A DNA stretch of 64,000 nucleotides, taken from positions 55,226-119,225 of the forward strand of contig NZ_JAKCFA010000030.1 in NCBI RefSeq assembly GCF_024198215.1. The letters are read 5' to 3'. Each line of letters begins with the position of its first letter. Positions within the stretch are counted from its first letter, which is position 1. The stretch comes from Myxococcus qinghaiensis. Lineage in GTDB: Bacteria > Myxococcota > Myxococcia > Myxococcales > Myxococcaceae. The position numbers and the translations under genes are program-made. Under the pieces are notes generated by a model. That model had not been told where the DNA came from. It saw only the letters and a program-made list of their open reading frames with translations, and ran no database searches. Shown here piece by piece: positions 54,063-61,314 of this stretch.

Positions 54063-55499
54063 TCACGCCAGGCTGCGCGCCAGGCTCCCCAACGTGGACA
54101 CCGCCGCTTCGATGCGCGGCGTCCACGGCTGACCACAGCTCAGCCGGATGAAGTTCCGATACGAGTCCGGCCGCGCGGAGAAGATGGGTCCGGGCGCGAT
54201 GCTGATGCCCGCCTCGATGGCGCGCGCATGCAGCTCCAGCGAGTCCACCTTCGGCGGCAGCTCCACCCACAGCAGCGAGCCACCCGACGGCCGAGCCACC
54301 CGCGTCCCCTCCGGGAAGTACTCCGCCACGCCCTCCGCCATGCTCTCCACCTGGGACATGAGATGGCGGCGCAGCGCGCGCAGGTGCCGGTCATACCCGC
54401 CCTCTTCCAGGAACCGCGCAATCGCGAGCGGCGGCAGCGACGCCGTGGCAATCGTGTGCGAGAACTTGAGCAGCTCCACCCGCTCGCGGAACCGTCCCGG
54501 CGCCACGTACCCCACGCGAAAACCCGGCGCGAGCGTCTTCGAGAACGAGCCACACAGCATCACGTTTCCAGACGCATCGAAGGACTTGCACGTGCGCGGA
54601 CGCTCCGCTTCGAAGTGCAGGTCGCCATACAAGTCGTCCTCGATGAGCGGAACACCTCGCGCCTCCAACATCGCCACCAACCGACGCCGCCGCGTCTCCG
54701 GCATGCAACTGCCCACCGGGTTGCTGAAGCTCGGCACCACCAGCACCGCCGCCACGCGCCGCCGCTCCAGCGCGGCCTCCAGCGCATCCAGCTCCATCCC
54801 ATGTCGCGGCGAGCACGGAATCTCCAGCGCCTTCAGCCCCAGCGATTCAATCGCCTGCAACGTGCCGTAGTACGCCGGCGACTCAATCGCGATGGTGTCC
54901 CCCGTGCGCGCCACCGCGAGCAGGCACAGATGAATCGCCTCCGCCGCGCCACAGGTGATGATGAAGTCCTCGGGCGCCAGCGCCCCGCCCCAGTCCAGTG
55001 AGCGCCGCGCCAGTTGTTGCCGCAGCTCCGGGCACCCCGGCGGCACGTCGTACAGCACCCCCACGTCACCCGCCTCCCGAGTGAGCGCGTTCAGCTCCCG
55101 GTACAGTCGCCGCGTGGGCAGCAGCTCCGGCGCGGGCCACGCGCCACCGAGCTGCACGGTGCGCGCATCTCTCATCGCCTGGTACACCCGCGACACCAAC
55201 CCGCTGACGGTGACGGGCGTGGCGCTCGTCGCGGGCCGGGACACCTGCGGCTCCGCCAGACGGGGCCGCTCGCGACGGCGCACGTAGTGGCCCGACTGGG
55301 GCCGCGTCTCGATGAGTCCCACCGATTCCAGATGGAGGTACGCCTGGAGCACCGTGGAGATGCTCACCCGCTCGCGCAGGCTGAGCTGGCGCACCGAGGG
55401 CAGCCGGTCTCCCGCGCGCAGCGTCCCCGCGGCGATGGCCTCCTCCAGTCGCTCGGCCACCTGCTCGTACAACTTCGCCTTGTGTGCCAGCGCGCCCAT
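54063..55499 (-). CDS. MocR-family PLP-dependent regulator (GntR HTH + aminotransferase)
   Basis: Encodes 478 residues. Residues 5-75 form a GntR winged helix (YEQVAERLEEAIAAGTLRAGDRLPSVRQLS). The rest is an aspartate-aminotransferase-like fold with PLP features: ITCGAAEAIHL, PSFSNPVGSCM, IEDDLYGD, and the lysine motif SFSKTLAPGFRVG. Family role: autoregulator that uses PLP or an amino compound as effector and controls a divergent neighbour. The neighbour here is the DUF2917 gene, with an inverted repeat between them. GGAGGTG precedes ATG 55499. Confidence 0.92.
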   Translation of the reverse strand: MGALAHKAKLYEQVAERLEEAIAAGTLRAGDRLPSVRQLSLRERVSISTVLQAYLHLESVGLIETRPQSGHYVRRRERPRLAEPQVSRPATSATPVTVSGLVSRVYQAMRDARTVQLGGAWPAPELLPTRRLYRELNALTREAGDVGVLYDVPPGCPELRQQLARRSLDWGGALAPEDFIITCGAAEAIHLCLLAVARTGDTIAIESPAYYGTLQAIESLGLKALEIPCSPRHGMELDALEAALERRRVAAVLVVPSFSNPVGSCMPETRRRRLVAMLEARGVPLIEDDLYGDLHFEAERPRTCKSFDASGNVMLCGSFSKTLAPGFRVGYVAPGRFRERVELLKFSHTIATASLPPLAIARFLEEGGYDRHLRALRRHLMSQVESMAEGVAEYFPEGTRVARPSGGSLLWVELPPKVDSLELHARAIEAGISIAPGPIFSARPDSYRNFIRLSCGQPWTPRIEAAVSTLGSLARSLA

Positions 55500-55586
55500 G
55501 CCACCTCCGTCGAGATGCCGTCCCGCGACCCGTATCGGTAGCGGCCCCGCCGCCCGCTGCCCAGATACACCTGCCCTCATGCCGGA

Positions 55587-55619
55587 CCGGTACAGTTTCC
55601 CATTCCGGGACTGTACTGG
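55587..55619. promoter_or_regulatory. Candidate MocR operator
   Basis: CCGGTACAGT and ACTGTACTGG form an inverted repeat (one mismatch) with a 13-base spacer, in the intergenic region between the MocR-type gene and the DUF2917 gene. GTACAGT/ACTGTAC is a typical MocR-like half-site. Confidence 0.5.
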
Positions 55620-55697
55620 TCACAATGACAATCGGCTGCATCTGTTCTGTTCCCGTGGCAGGGCGCATGTTGCCTCTCGCGAGGAGGTCATGGAGCC

Positions 55698-56027
55698 ATG
55701 GAGTCGACGTTCGCTCTGTCGGGGCGGGACTGGTGGAGCATGCTGTGGAATCACCTGAAGCCGGGAGCCCACCCGGAGGCGGAGGCTGGCTGCATCGGCC
55801 TGTTCCAGGGAGCGCTCTGGAGCCGTCGCCTGCAAGGGAGCGAGGGCCTGTCGCTCACCTGCACCGAGGGCCGGCTCTGGCTCACCTTCGAGCAGGACTC
55901 CAGGGACTACGTCCTGGAGCCTGGCGCCACCCTGAGCCTGGAGCAGACAGGCCACGTCGTGGTGCAGGCCCTGAGGCCCGCGCGCTTCCGCCTCGCGAGA
56001 GACGGCCAGCGGTCCTGTCCCCCGTGA
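55698..56027 (+). CDS. DUF2917 family protein
   Basis: Encodes 109 residues. The core SLTCTEGRLWLTFEQDSRDYVLEPGATLSL is the DUF2917 cupin-like small domain, often found beside a MocR-type regulator. AGGAGG lies 11 bases before ATG 55698. Function unknown; probably the regulated target of the divergent MocR gene. Confidence 0.82.
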   Translation: MESTFALSGRDWWSMLWNHLKPGAHPEAEAGCIGLFQGALWSRRLQGSEGLSLTCTEGRLWLTFEQDSRDYVLEPGATLSLEQTGHVVVQALRPARFRLARDGQRSCPP

Positions 56028-56075
56028 GTCCTCCTCGCGCGGGCCTTGAGTCGAAGGACGGACTTGAGCTGGGCC

Positions 56076-56462
56076 TTACCGGAGGCTCCTCTTCAAATAG
56101 AGCGCGAACGGCACATGGGTGACGGCCTCGCCGGCGAGCGGGACCTCCAACGTGCCGTCATACCGCGCGGGCCTGCGCCCCCTGGAGACCACCTCGGGCT
56201 GGATGGTGATGCTCATCCCCACCTTCAGGAACGACTCTCGTGAGTCCTCCACCTCGGGGGCCTTCAGTCCGAAGTAGAGGTCCAGCTCGTAGCGCTGCGT
56301 CAGCTCGTTGGCTCGGAACGCCGCGCGCTCCACGAGCAGCTTCTCCTCCAGCTTCTTCAGGACGCCCGGGATGAAGTCCACCTGGAAGGTCCCCTCCAGC
56401 GTCTGGATGACATCCTGGACGCTCTTGAGCGACTGGGGGTCGACAGCGATATCGAGAGCCAT
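56076..56462 (-). CDS. Hypothetical protein
   Basis: Encodes 128 residues. Two halves: a helical N-terminus (DIAVDPQSLKSVQDVIQTLEG, VLKKLEEKLLVERAAFRANEL) and a beta-strand C-terminus (VGMSITIQPEVVSRG, VPLAGEAVTHVPF). No signal peptide and no family recognised. ATG 56462 was chosen because the extension upstream is Arg-rich. Confidence 0.55.
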   Translation of the reverse strand: MALDIAVDPQSLKSVQDVIQTLEGTFQVDFIPGVLKKLEEKLLVERAAFRANELTQRYELDLYFGLKAPEVEDSRESFLKVGMSITIQPEVVSRGRRPARYDGTLEVPLAGEAVTHVPFALYLKRSLR

Positions 56463-56768
56463 GGCGCGCCTCCGGCGACACAACCGCGTGGACAGTCCCT
56501 CGTCGGAGCGCTCCGCGTCGCGAAAGCCAGACACGTCGAGCCCCGGCCAGGGCGCACGTCATAGCGCACCGTCCCGACGAGGCTGGGAGGTCATCTGACG
56601 GTGGCGTCGACTCCGCGACAGGGATGAAGCCCTCGTGTCGGGAAGTCCGCGAGCCGGAGACTGTCTGCCTTCACACGGCGGGCTCGGACCGCGGGGCGAC
56701 GCGGGAACACCGTGGCCGCCCGAAGAGGCCCCCTGCAGCGCGAGGGGGCCTCGGGACGATGAGACGAC
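56463..56768. other. Intergenic region with terminator
   Basis: 306 bases between the hypothetical gene and map, both on the minus strand. It holds a hairpin (56725-56752) near map; otherwise no gene seen. Confidence 0.4.
56725..56752 (-). terminator. Hairpin after map
   Basis: GAGGCCCCCT pairs perfectly with AGGGGGCCTC (10 bp) across an 8-base loop, 16 bases downstream of the map stop on the minus strand. Confidence 0.6.
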
Positions 56769-57764
56769 TCAGGGCACCGTGAGGATTTCGGCGCCCTGCT
56801 CGGTGACGAGCAGCGTGTGCTCGAACTGCGCGCTGCGGCTGCCGTCGGCGGTGACGGCGGTCCACCCGTCATCCCACGTGCGGTGGCCCCAGCCGCCCTG
56901 GTTGATCATCGGCTCGACGGTGAAAATCATGCCCGTCTGCATGACGGTGTCGGCCTCCGGCTCGTAGTAGTGCGGAATCTGGAGGGCCGTGTGGAACGTC
57001 TCGCCGATGCCGTGGCCGCAGTAGGCACGCACCACGCTCACGCCGTTCTTCGTGGCGTGCTCTTCAATCGCGCGGCCGATGTCGCTGACGGGACGGCCGG
57101 GCTTCACGGCGGCGATGCCCATGTCCAGGCACTCGCGCGTGATTCGCACCAGCCGCTCGCTCTCCGGCTGCGGAGTGCCCACGAAGTACGTGGCCGAGCA
57201 GTCCCCGTGCACCCCATCCAGGAAGATGGTGATGTCCAGGTTGACGATGTCCCCGTCCTCGAGCGCGCGGCTGTCGGGGATGCCGTGGCAGATGACCTCG
57301 TTGACGGAGGTGCACAGCGACTTGGGGAAGCCGTGGTAGTTGAGCGTGCTCGGGTAGCCACCCCGGCGGATGTACGCCTCGTGGGTGATGGCATCCAGCT
57401 CGTCGGTGGTGATGCCCGGGCGGACGTGGCCCGCCACCTCCTGGAGCACCTCCGCGGCGGCCTTGCAGGCGCGGCGCATGCGCGCGATGACGTCCGGCGT
57501 CTTGATGTCGGAGTCCCCGCCCCGGCGCAGCGGGCGGCCAGACGCGGCGTAGTCCGGACGCGGGATGTTCAGGGGCACGTCGCGGCGGGGGCTGATGATG
57601 CCCGGCCGGATGCCGTGGCGCGCCACCTCGGGGCCCTTCTTGCGGGCCTCGACGGCGTCGGCGCCACGGTGACACTTCTTGTACTTGGTGCCGCTGCCAC
57701 ACCAGCAGACGTCATTGGGTCCGGGCAGCACGGCGGGAGGGGTACGGGGACTGGCGGTGGTCAT
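56769..57764 (-). CDS. map: Methionine aminopeptidase with SEC-C zinc motif
   Basis: Encodes 331 residues. The N-terminus has a SEC-C zinc motif (CWCGSGTKYKKCH), then the type I Map domain with STLNYHGFPKSLCTSVNEVICHG, DGDIVNLDITIFLDGVHGDCS (Asp metal ligands), VRAYCGHGIGETFH (His), FTVEPMIN (Glu) and a final Glu near QFEHTLLVTE. It removes initiator methionine from nascent proteins and needs two metal ions. The SEC-C fusion is common in this group. ATG 57764 overlaps the stop codon of the upstream HTH gene (TGATG). Confidence 0.95.
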   Translation of the reverse strand: MTTASPRTPPAVLPGPNDVCWCGSGTKYKKCHRGADAVEARKKGPEVARHGIRPGIISPRRDVPLNIPRPDYAASGRPLRRGGDSDIKTPDVIARMRRACKAAAEVLQEVAGHVRPGITTDELDAITHEAYIRRGGYPSTLNYHGFPKSLCTSVNEVICHGIPDSRALEDGDIVNLDITIFLDGVHGDCSATYFVGTPQPESERLVRITRECLDMGIAAVKPGRPVSDIGRAIEEHATKNGVSVVRAYCGHGIGETFHTALQIPHYYEPEADTVMQTGMIFTVEPMINQGGWGHRTWDDGWTAVTADGSRSAQFEHTLLVTEQGAEILTVP

Positions 57765-57991
57765 CACTCAACTCCGGTGTGGACCGTGTCCGACTTGCGG
57801 GCGCGCAGCCAGCGCAGCACCTGGGGACGCAACCACAACCGGGGACGGCCCGTGCCCAGGTCCAGGATGGGGCGGGGCATGTCCGGGTAGCGGCGCAGAT
57901 AGGTGCTGACGCTGTTGGAGTGGCGCAGCTGCAGCAGGCCGGCCACGCCCTGGGCGTCGATGAGGTCTTCGGTCTTCACCATGGGACACAT
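57764..57991 (-). CDS. Small HTH DNA-binding protein
   Basis: Encodes 75 residues with DAQGVAGLLQLRHSNSVSTYLRRYPDMPRPILDLG and RLWLRPQVLRWLRAR, the pattern of MerR/AlpA-like winged-helix proteins. Its stop overlaps the map ATG by 1 base, so the two are translationally coupled. Alternative start at 57982 (MVKTED). Possible role: regulator of map or of a mobile element; no evidence beyond context. Confidence 0.6.
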   Translation of the reverse strand: MCPMVKTEDLIDAQGVAGLLQLRHSNSVSTYLRRYPDMPRPILDLGTGRPRLWLRPQVLRWLRARKSDTVHTGVE

Positions 57992-58281
57992 GAAGGGCCT
58001 GTCTATACCCTTAGACACGGCCCGGCGCACGGCTTTTACCGCCTCCCCGGGTGGGGAGCGGCCGGGCGGACAGCCCCTGCTGGGGCCTTCCGGACAGCGT
58101 CTGGGCCGCCGGGGCTGAACGGGCCCGCCCAGCGCGACAGGCCCCGCCTCATGGGCACACGTGTCCCGGGAGCCTCGGGCCCCTGCCTGGGACGTCACCT
58201 GTCGGAGACCCACCATCGCAGGTCACTTGGCGGGCACTCAACCTGCTAGGTTCAGGGACTCCCAGGAGACCTCTGACGACC

Positions 58282-60258
58282 ATGAGCACGCGGACCCCAC
58301 CGATGAATCCGGACGCCCTTCCTCCGGGCCTCGTCATCTCCAGCGGCTGGCGCGTCATCGAGCGGCTGGGCGTGGGCGGCTATGGCGTCGTCTATCGCGT
58401 GGAGCCCATCGACGCGCCGGGGCGCTACTTCGCCCTCAAGCTGGCCCGCGACACGTCCGAGGGCCGCGCGCTGCGCGAGCTCACCCTGCTGTTGGACCGG
58501 GCGGTGCACCCGAACGTGGTGGCGGTGCATGCGTGTGGCCGCTGGCCGGACATCGTCACCGGGTACTTCTACTTCGTCATGGACTGGGTGCCCGGGCCGC
58601 CGCTCCACGTCTGGGCGGACCACCACAACCCCACCTTCCGGCAGCTCCTGGAGACCCTCCGTCGCGTGGCGCTGGCGCTGGACACGCTGCACGCGGGGGA
58701 CGTGCTGCATCGGGACCTCAAGCCGGAGCACATCCTCTTGAGGACCCCGGAGGGAGACCCGGTGCTCATCGACCTGGGCGCCGGCGTGTACACCGGTGCG
58801 CCCACGCTGACCACCGGCCCCCTGCCCCCGGGCACGCTCTACCTGCGCAGCCCGGAGGCCATCCGCTTCCACCAGCGCCACTGGCGTCGCCCGGATGCCC
58901 GCTACACCTCCTTGGCCACCGATGACCTCTATGCCCTGGGGGTCTGCCTGTACCGCGCGGCCACGGGGCACTACCCCTTCCTCCCCGACTGGCCGGCGGA
59001 CGTGCTGTGCGCGGCCATCACCTCGCAGGAGCCGCCAGCGCCTTCCCTGGTGAACCCCCGCGTGCCTCCCGCGCTCGACGCGCTGGTCCATCGGATGCTG
59101 GACAAGGACCCCGCGCACCGCTTCCAGAGCGGCGCGGAGCTGGCGTCGACGCTGGTCGCCCTCCTGGAAGGAGCACCCGGCGAGCCCTGGGATGAACCCC
59201 TCTTTGATTGGGCGGAGCCCCCGCTCGCCGCCGTGGACGGGGAGCCGTCTCCAGTCCTGCGCCGCGTGCGCCGGCCGGAGTGGGCTTCACACCTGCGCAA
59301 GCCGCCGTCGAAGGCACGGGCCCGGCTGCAACAACTGTGGGCCACGGTGCTGGGCACCCTGCGTCCCCCACCGCGGGCCGCGCCGTGGTCCTCGCCCAGA
59401 TACGCCACGCTGGAGGGCCAGGCGCGACGGATACATGCCCACCCCTATCGACGCCTGCTGTTGCCATTGGTGGGGGTGGTGGCCTTGAGCGTGCTCGGGA
59501 GCTGGTTCATGGTCGGATGGAGACAGACAACTCCACGGGTCACCCATGAAATGACCACCCCCACTGGTCATAAACTGGCCAGCCCGCGTGAGTCGCCGCA
59601 CAGTGGCGGAGTCGCGGTTTCGCCATCGGCGGAACCCATCCCCGCGACCGTCGCCCCCGTGGCGCCGTCACTCCAGGACCCCACTCCCGTGAAGAAGGCC
59701 CCTGCCCTGTCCGCGTCGCCCCCCGCTCCCGTGAAGCAGCGCTCCTCGTCCCCGGTCCGTCTGTCCAAGGTGGCACTGGCTTGTACCGGGCTCGCCTGCG
59801 CCAGCACACCGGCCCTGGTGAAACACCAGCCAGTACCGCCCGCCGAGGACTGCCCGCCCGGAGCACTGGCGACCATGGAGCGGCTCAACATGCCGATGGA
59901 TAAACAAGGGGCCGCCTCCATCGGGGAGAGGGACATTACCGGGCTTGTCGGCGCTGACATCACCCTCCGAGAGTCTCGAATCTCGACCCATCTGGACCGG
60001 TCGATCGGCGTGCTCCGCCCAGGCACGGAACTCATCACGAACATCTACGTCACCCCCAACCGGGTCTATGGCCGAGTCGTCGAGGCGCGATTCCAGGGCA
60101 AGAGCTACCCCGTCTGCCTGTCGTATATCGACCCCAATCAAAGAGGGGTGTATGGCATTCCCACCAAGGCAGGCAGCGACGATGAGCATGGCGTCGTGTT
60201 CAACAAGTTCTCCGTGCGCGTGGTGGATCGCTTCCAGGAGCTCGGTGACAAGGACTAG
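58282..60258 (+). CDS. Membrane Ser/Thr protein kinase
   Basis: Encodes 658 residues. Kinase motifs: glycine loop RLGVGGYGVVY, Lys53 (ALKLA), Glu66, HRDLKPEH (catalytic Asp145) and an unusual IDLG in place of DFG (Asp164 kept). The juxtamembrane region is followed by one membrane helix (about 389-413: LLLPLVGVVALSVLG) and a long extracytoplasmic tail with Pro-rich linker and a beta domain. Hanks-type kinases of this layout are common in Myxococcus. A DUF2381 gene overlaps its 3' end by 14 bases. Confidence 0.9.
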   Translation: MSTRTPPMNPDALPPGLVISSGWRVIERLGVGGYGVVYRVEPIDAPGRYFALKLARDTSEGRALRELTLLLDRAVHPNVVAVHACGRWPDIVTGYFYFVMDWVPGPPLHVWADHHNPTFRQLLETLRRVALALDTLHAGDVLHRDLKPEHILLRTPEGDPVLIDLGAGVYTGAPTLTTGPLPPGTLYLRSPEAIRFHQRHWRRPDARYTSLATDDLYALGVCLYRAATGHYPFLPDWPADVLCAAITSQEPPAPSLVNPRVPPALDALVHRMLDKDPAHRFQSGAELASTLVALLEGAPGEPWDEPLFDWAEPPLAAVDGEPSPVLRRVRRPEWASHLRKPPSKARARLQQLWATVLGTLRPPPRAAPWSSPRYATLEGQARRIHAHPYRRLLLPLVGVVALSVLGSWFMVGWRQTTPRVTHEMTTPTGHKLASPRESPHSGGVAVSPSAEPIPATVAPVAPSLQDPTPVKKAPALSASPPAPVKQRSSSPVRLSKVALACTGLACASTPALVKHQPVPPAEDCPPGALATMERLNMPMDKQGAASIGERDITGLVGADITLRESRISTHLDRSIGVLRPGTELITNIYVTPNRVYGRVVEARFQGKSYPVCLSYIDPNQRGVYGIPTKAGSDDEHGVVFNKFSVRVVDRFQELGDKD

Positions 60259-61195
60259 CGCGCGTCGTCCACGCCCCATCCTGCCGCTCGTCGTGTACCT
60301 CGTCGCCATGAGCATGTGGAACGGGCCCGCCCTGGCCCAATCTCACACGTCGCCGCCGTCCTCGGAGGTTCGTCGCATCGAACTGGGGACACGACCTGCT
60401 CCAGCACCCGCCGAGATCTTCGTTCGTCCTGGGGGCACCACCGTGCTCCTGTTCGACACGCCTCTCGCACGAGACGCCGTGACGTTGGAGGAGCGGGAGC
60501 GCTTTCACCGTGTGGTCCTGGCCGAAGACACCCTCGTGCTTCTACCCTCGGACAAACTCCAGGAAGGCACGCGGCTTCGCCTGACCCTGCGCTACGAGGA
60601 CGGCTCCACTCCCAGGGAAGCAAGCTTTCTCCTCGTCGTGACGCCGGGGCACTTCGATGCGCAGGTGGAGATCGTGAGTGCTTCACCGAGCGTGCGCGAC
60701 GAACCGAGCAAGACCGCCCAGCTCCAAGGCGAGCTTTTGAGGCTGCGTGAGGAGAACGCGAGGCTTCGAGCGGAGAAGGGTCCAACAGGCCTGACAGGGC
60801 TTCTCGCCGCGGGGCTCATCGACGAACAGGGCCTTCTCGGCGACACACTCGGCCGGGACCTCCCAACGGCCCCGTCCATTCTGTCTCATGACATCCAGGC
60901 GCAGGCATTCAGGAGCATCTCCCGCGTCGCGGTGGCAATCGTGCTGACTTCAGCCGGTGGCCATTCACCCTGGACCGCGAGCCGAGCCACGCTCACGGAC
61001 GCCATGGGTCGCCGCGCCCGTGAGCTGCGGGTCTGGCAGTCGAAGCCCCTGACGCAGGGTGACACCGAGGTATTGCTCGTCCTGGAGACAGAGGCGAGCT
61101 CACGCGAACTGCAAGGCACCTACACACTCGAGCTCCGCGACGAGAAAGACTCACGGGCCCTCATCCTCAGACCCGTGCGCTTCCCTCGGATGTGA
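60245..61195 (+). CDS. DUF2381 (TIGR02268) secreted protein
   Basis: Encodes 316 residues from GTG 60245, with a signal peptide ending GPALAQ and an AGGAG site 5 bases upstream. The N-terminal half is beta-rich (TTVLLFDTPL, LRLTLRYEDGS). A short coiled coil (LLRLREENARLRAEK) follows, then SRVAVAIVLTS and a C-terminal strand pair. This is the myxobacterial DUF2381 family, whose genes sit next to Ser/Thr kinases. It probably works with the kinase's extracytoplasmic domain; the function of the family is unknown. Confidence 0.85.
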   Translation: MTRTSARRPRPILPLVVYLVAMSMWNGPALAQSHTSPPSSEVRRIELGTRPAPAPAEIFVRPGGTTVLLFDTPLARDAVTLEERERFHRVVLAEDTLVLLPSDKLQEGTRLRLTLRYEDGSTPREASFLLVVTPGHFDAQVEIVSASPSVRDEPSKTAQLQGELLRLREENARLRAEKGPTGLTGLLAAGLIDEQGLLGDTLGRDLPTAPSILSHDIQAQAFRSISRVAVAIVLTSAGGHSPWTASRATLTDAMGRRARELRVWQSKPLTQGDTEVLLVLETEASSRELQGTYTLELRDEKDSRALILRPVRFPRM

Positions 61196-61210
61196 GCGGG
61201 TAATACCCGC
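61196..61210 (+). terminator. Small hairpin after DUF2381 gene
   Basis: GCGGGT pairs with ACCCGC across loop AAT, directly after the stop codon. Short stem, no U tract. Confidence 0.35.
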
Positions 61211-61314
61211 CCCATCTGGCCAGACAGCACTAGCTTGAAAAAGCTGTAAAACCGTGAGACACGAGTTCACTCGCAGTGACATCCATGTCCCGTGGTCAGG
61301 TGAGGAGTTCATCG

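Noticed and set aside
59945..60244. Upstream in-frame extension of the DUF2381 gene inside the kinase gene
   Set aside because: It is the out-of-phase shadow of the kinase tail; GTG 60245 gives a signal peptide and a ribosome site.
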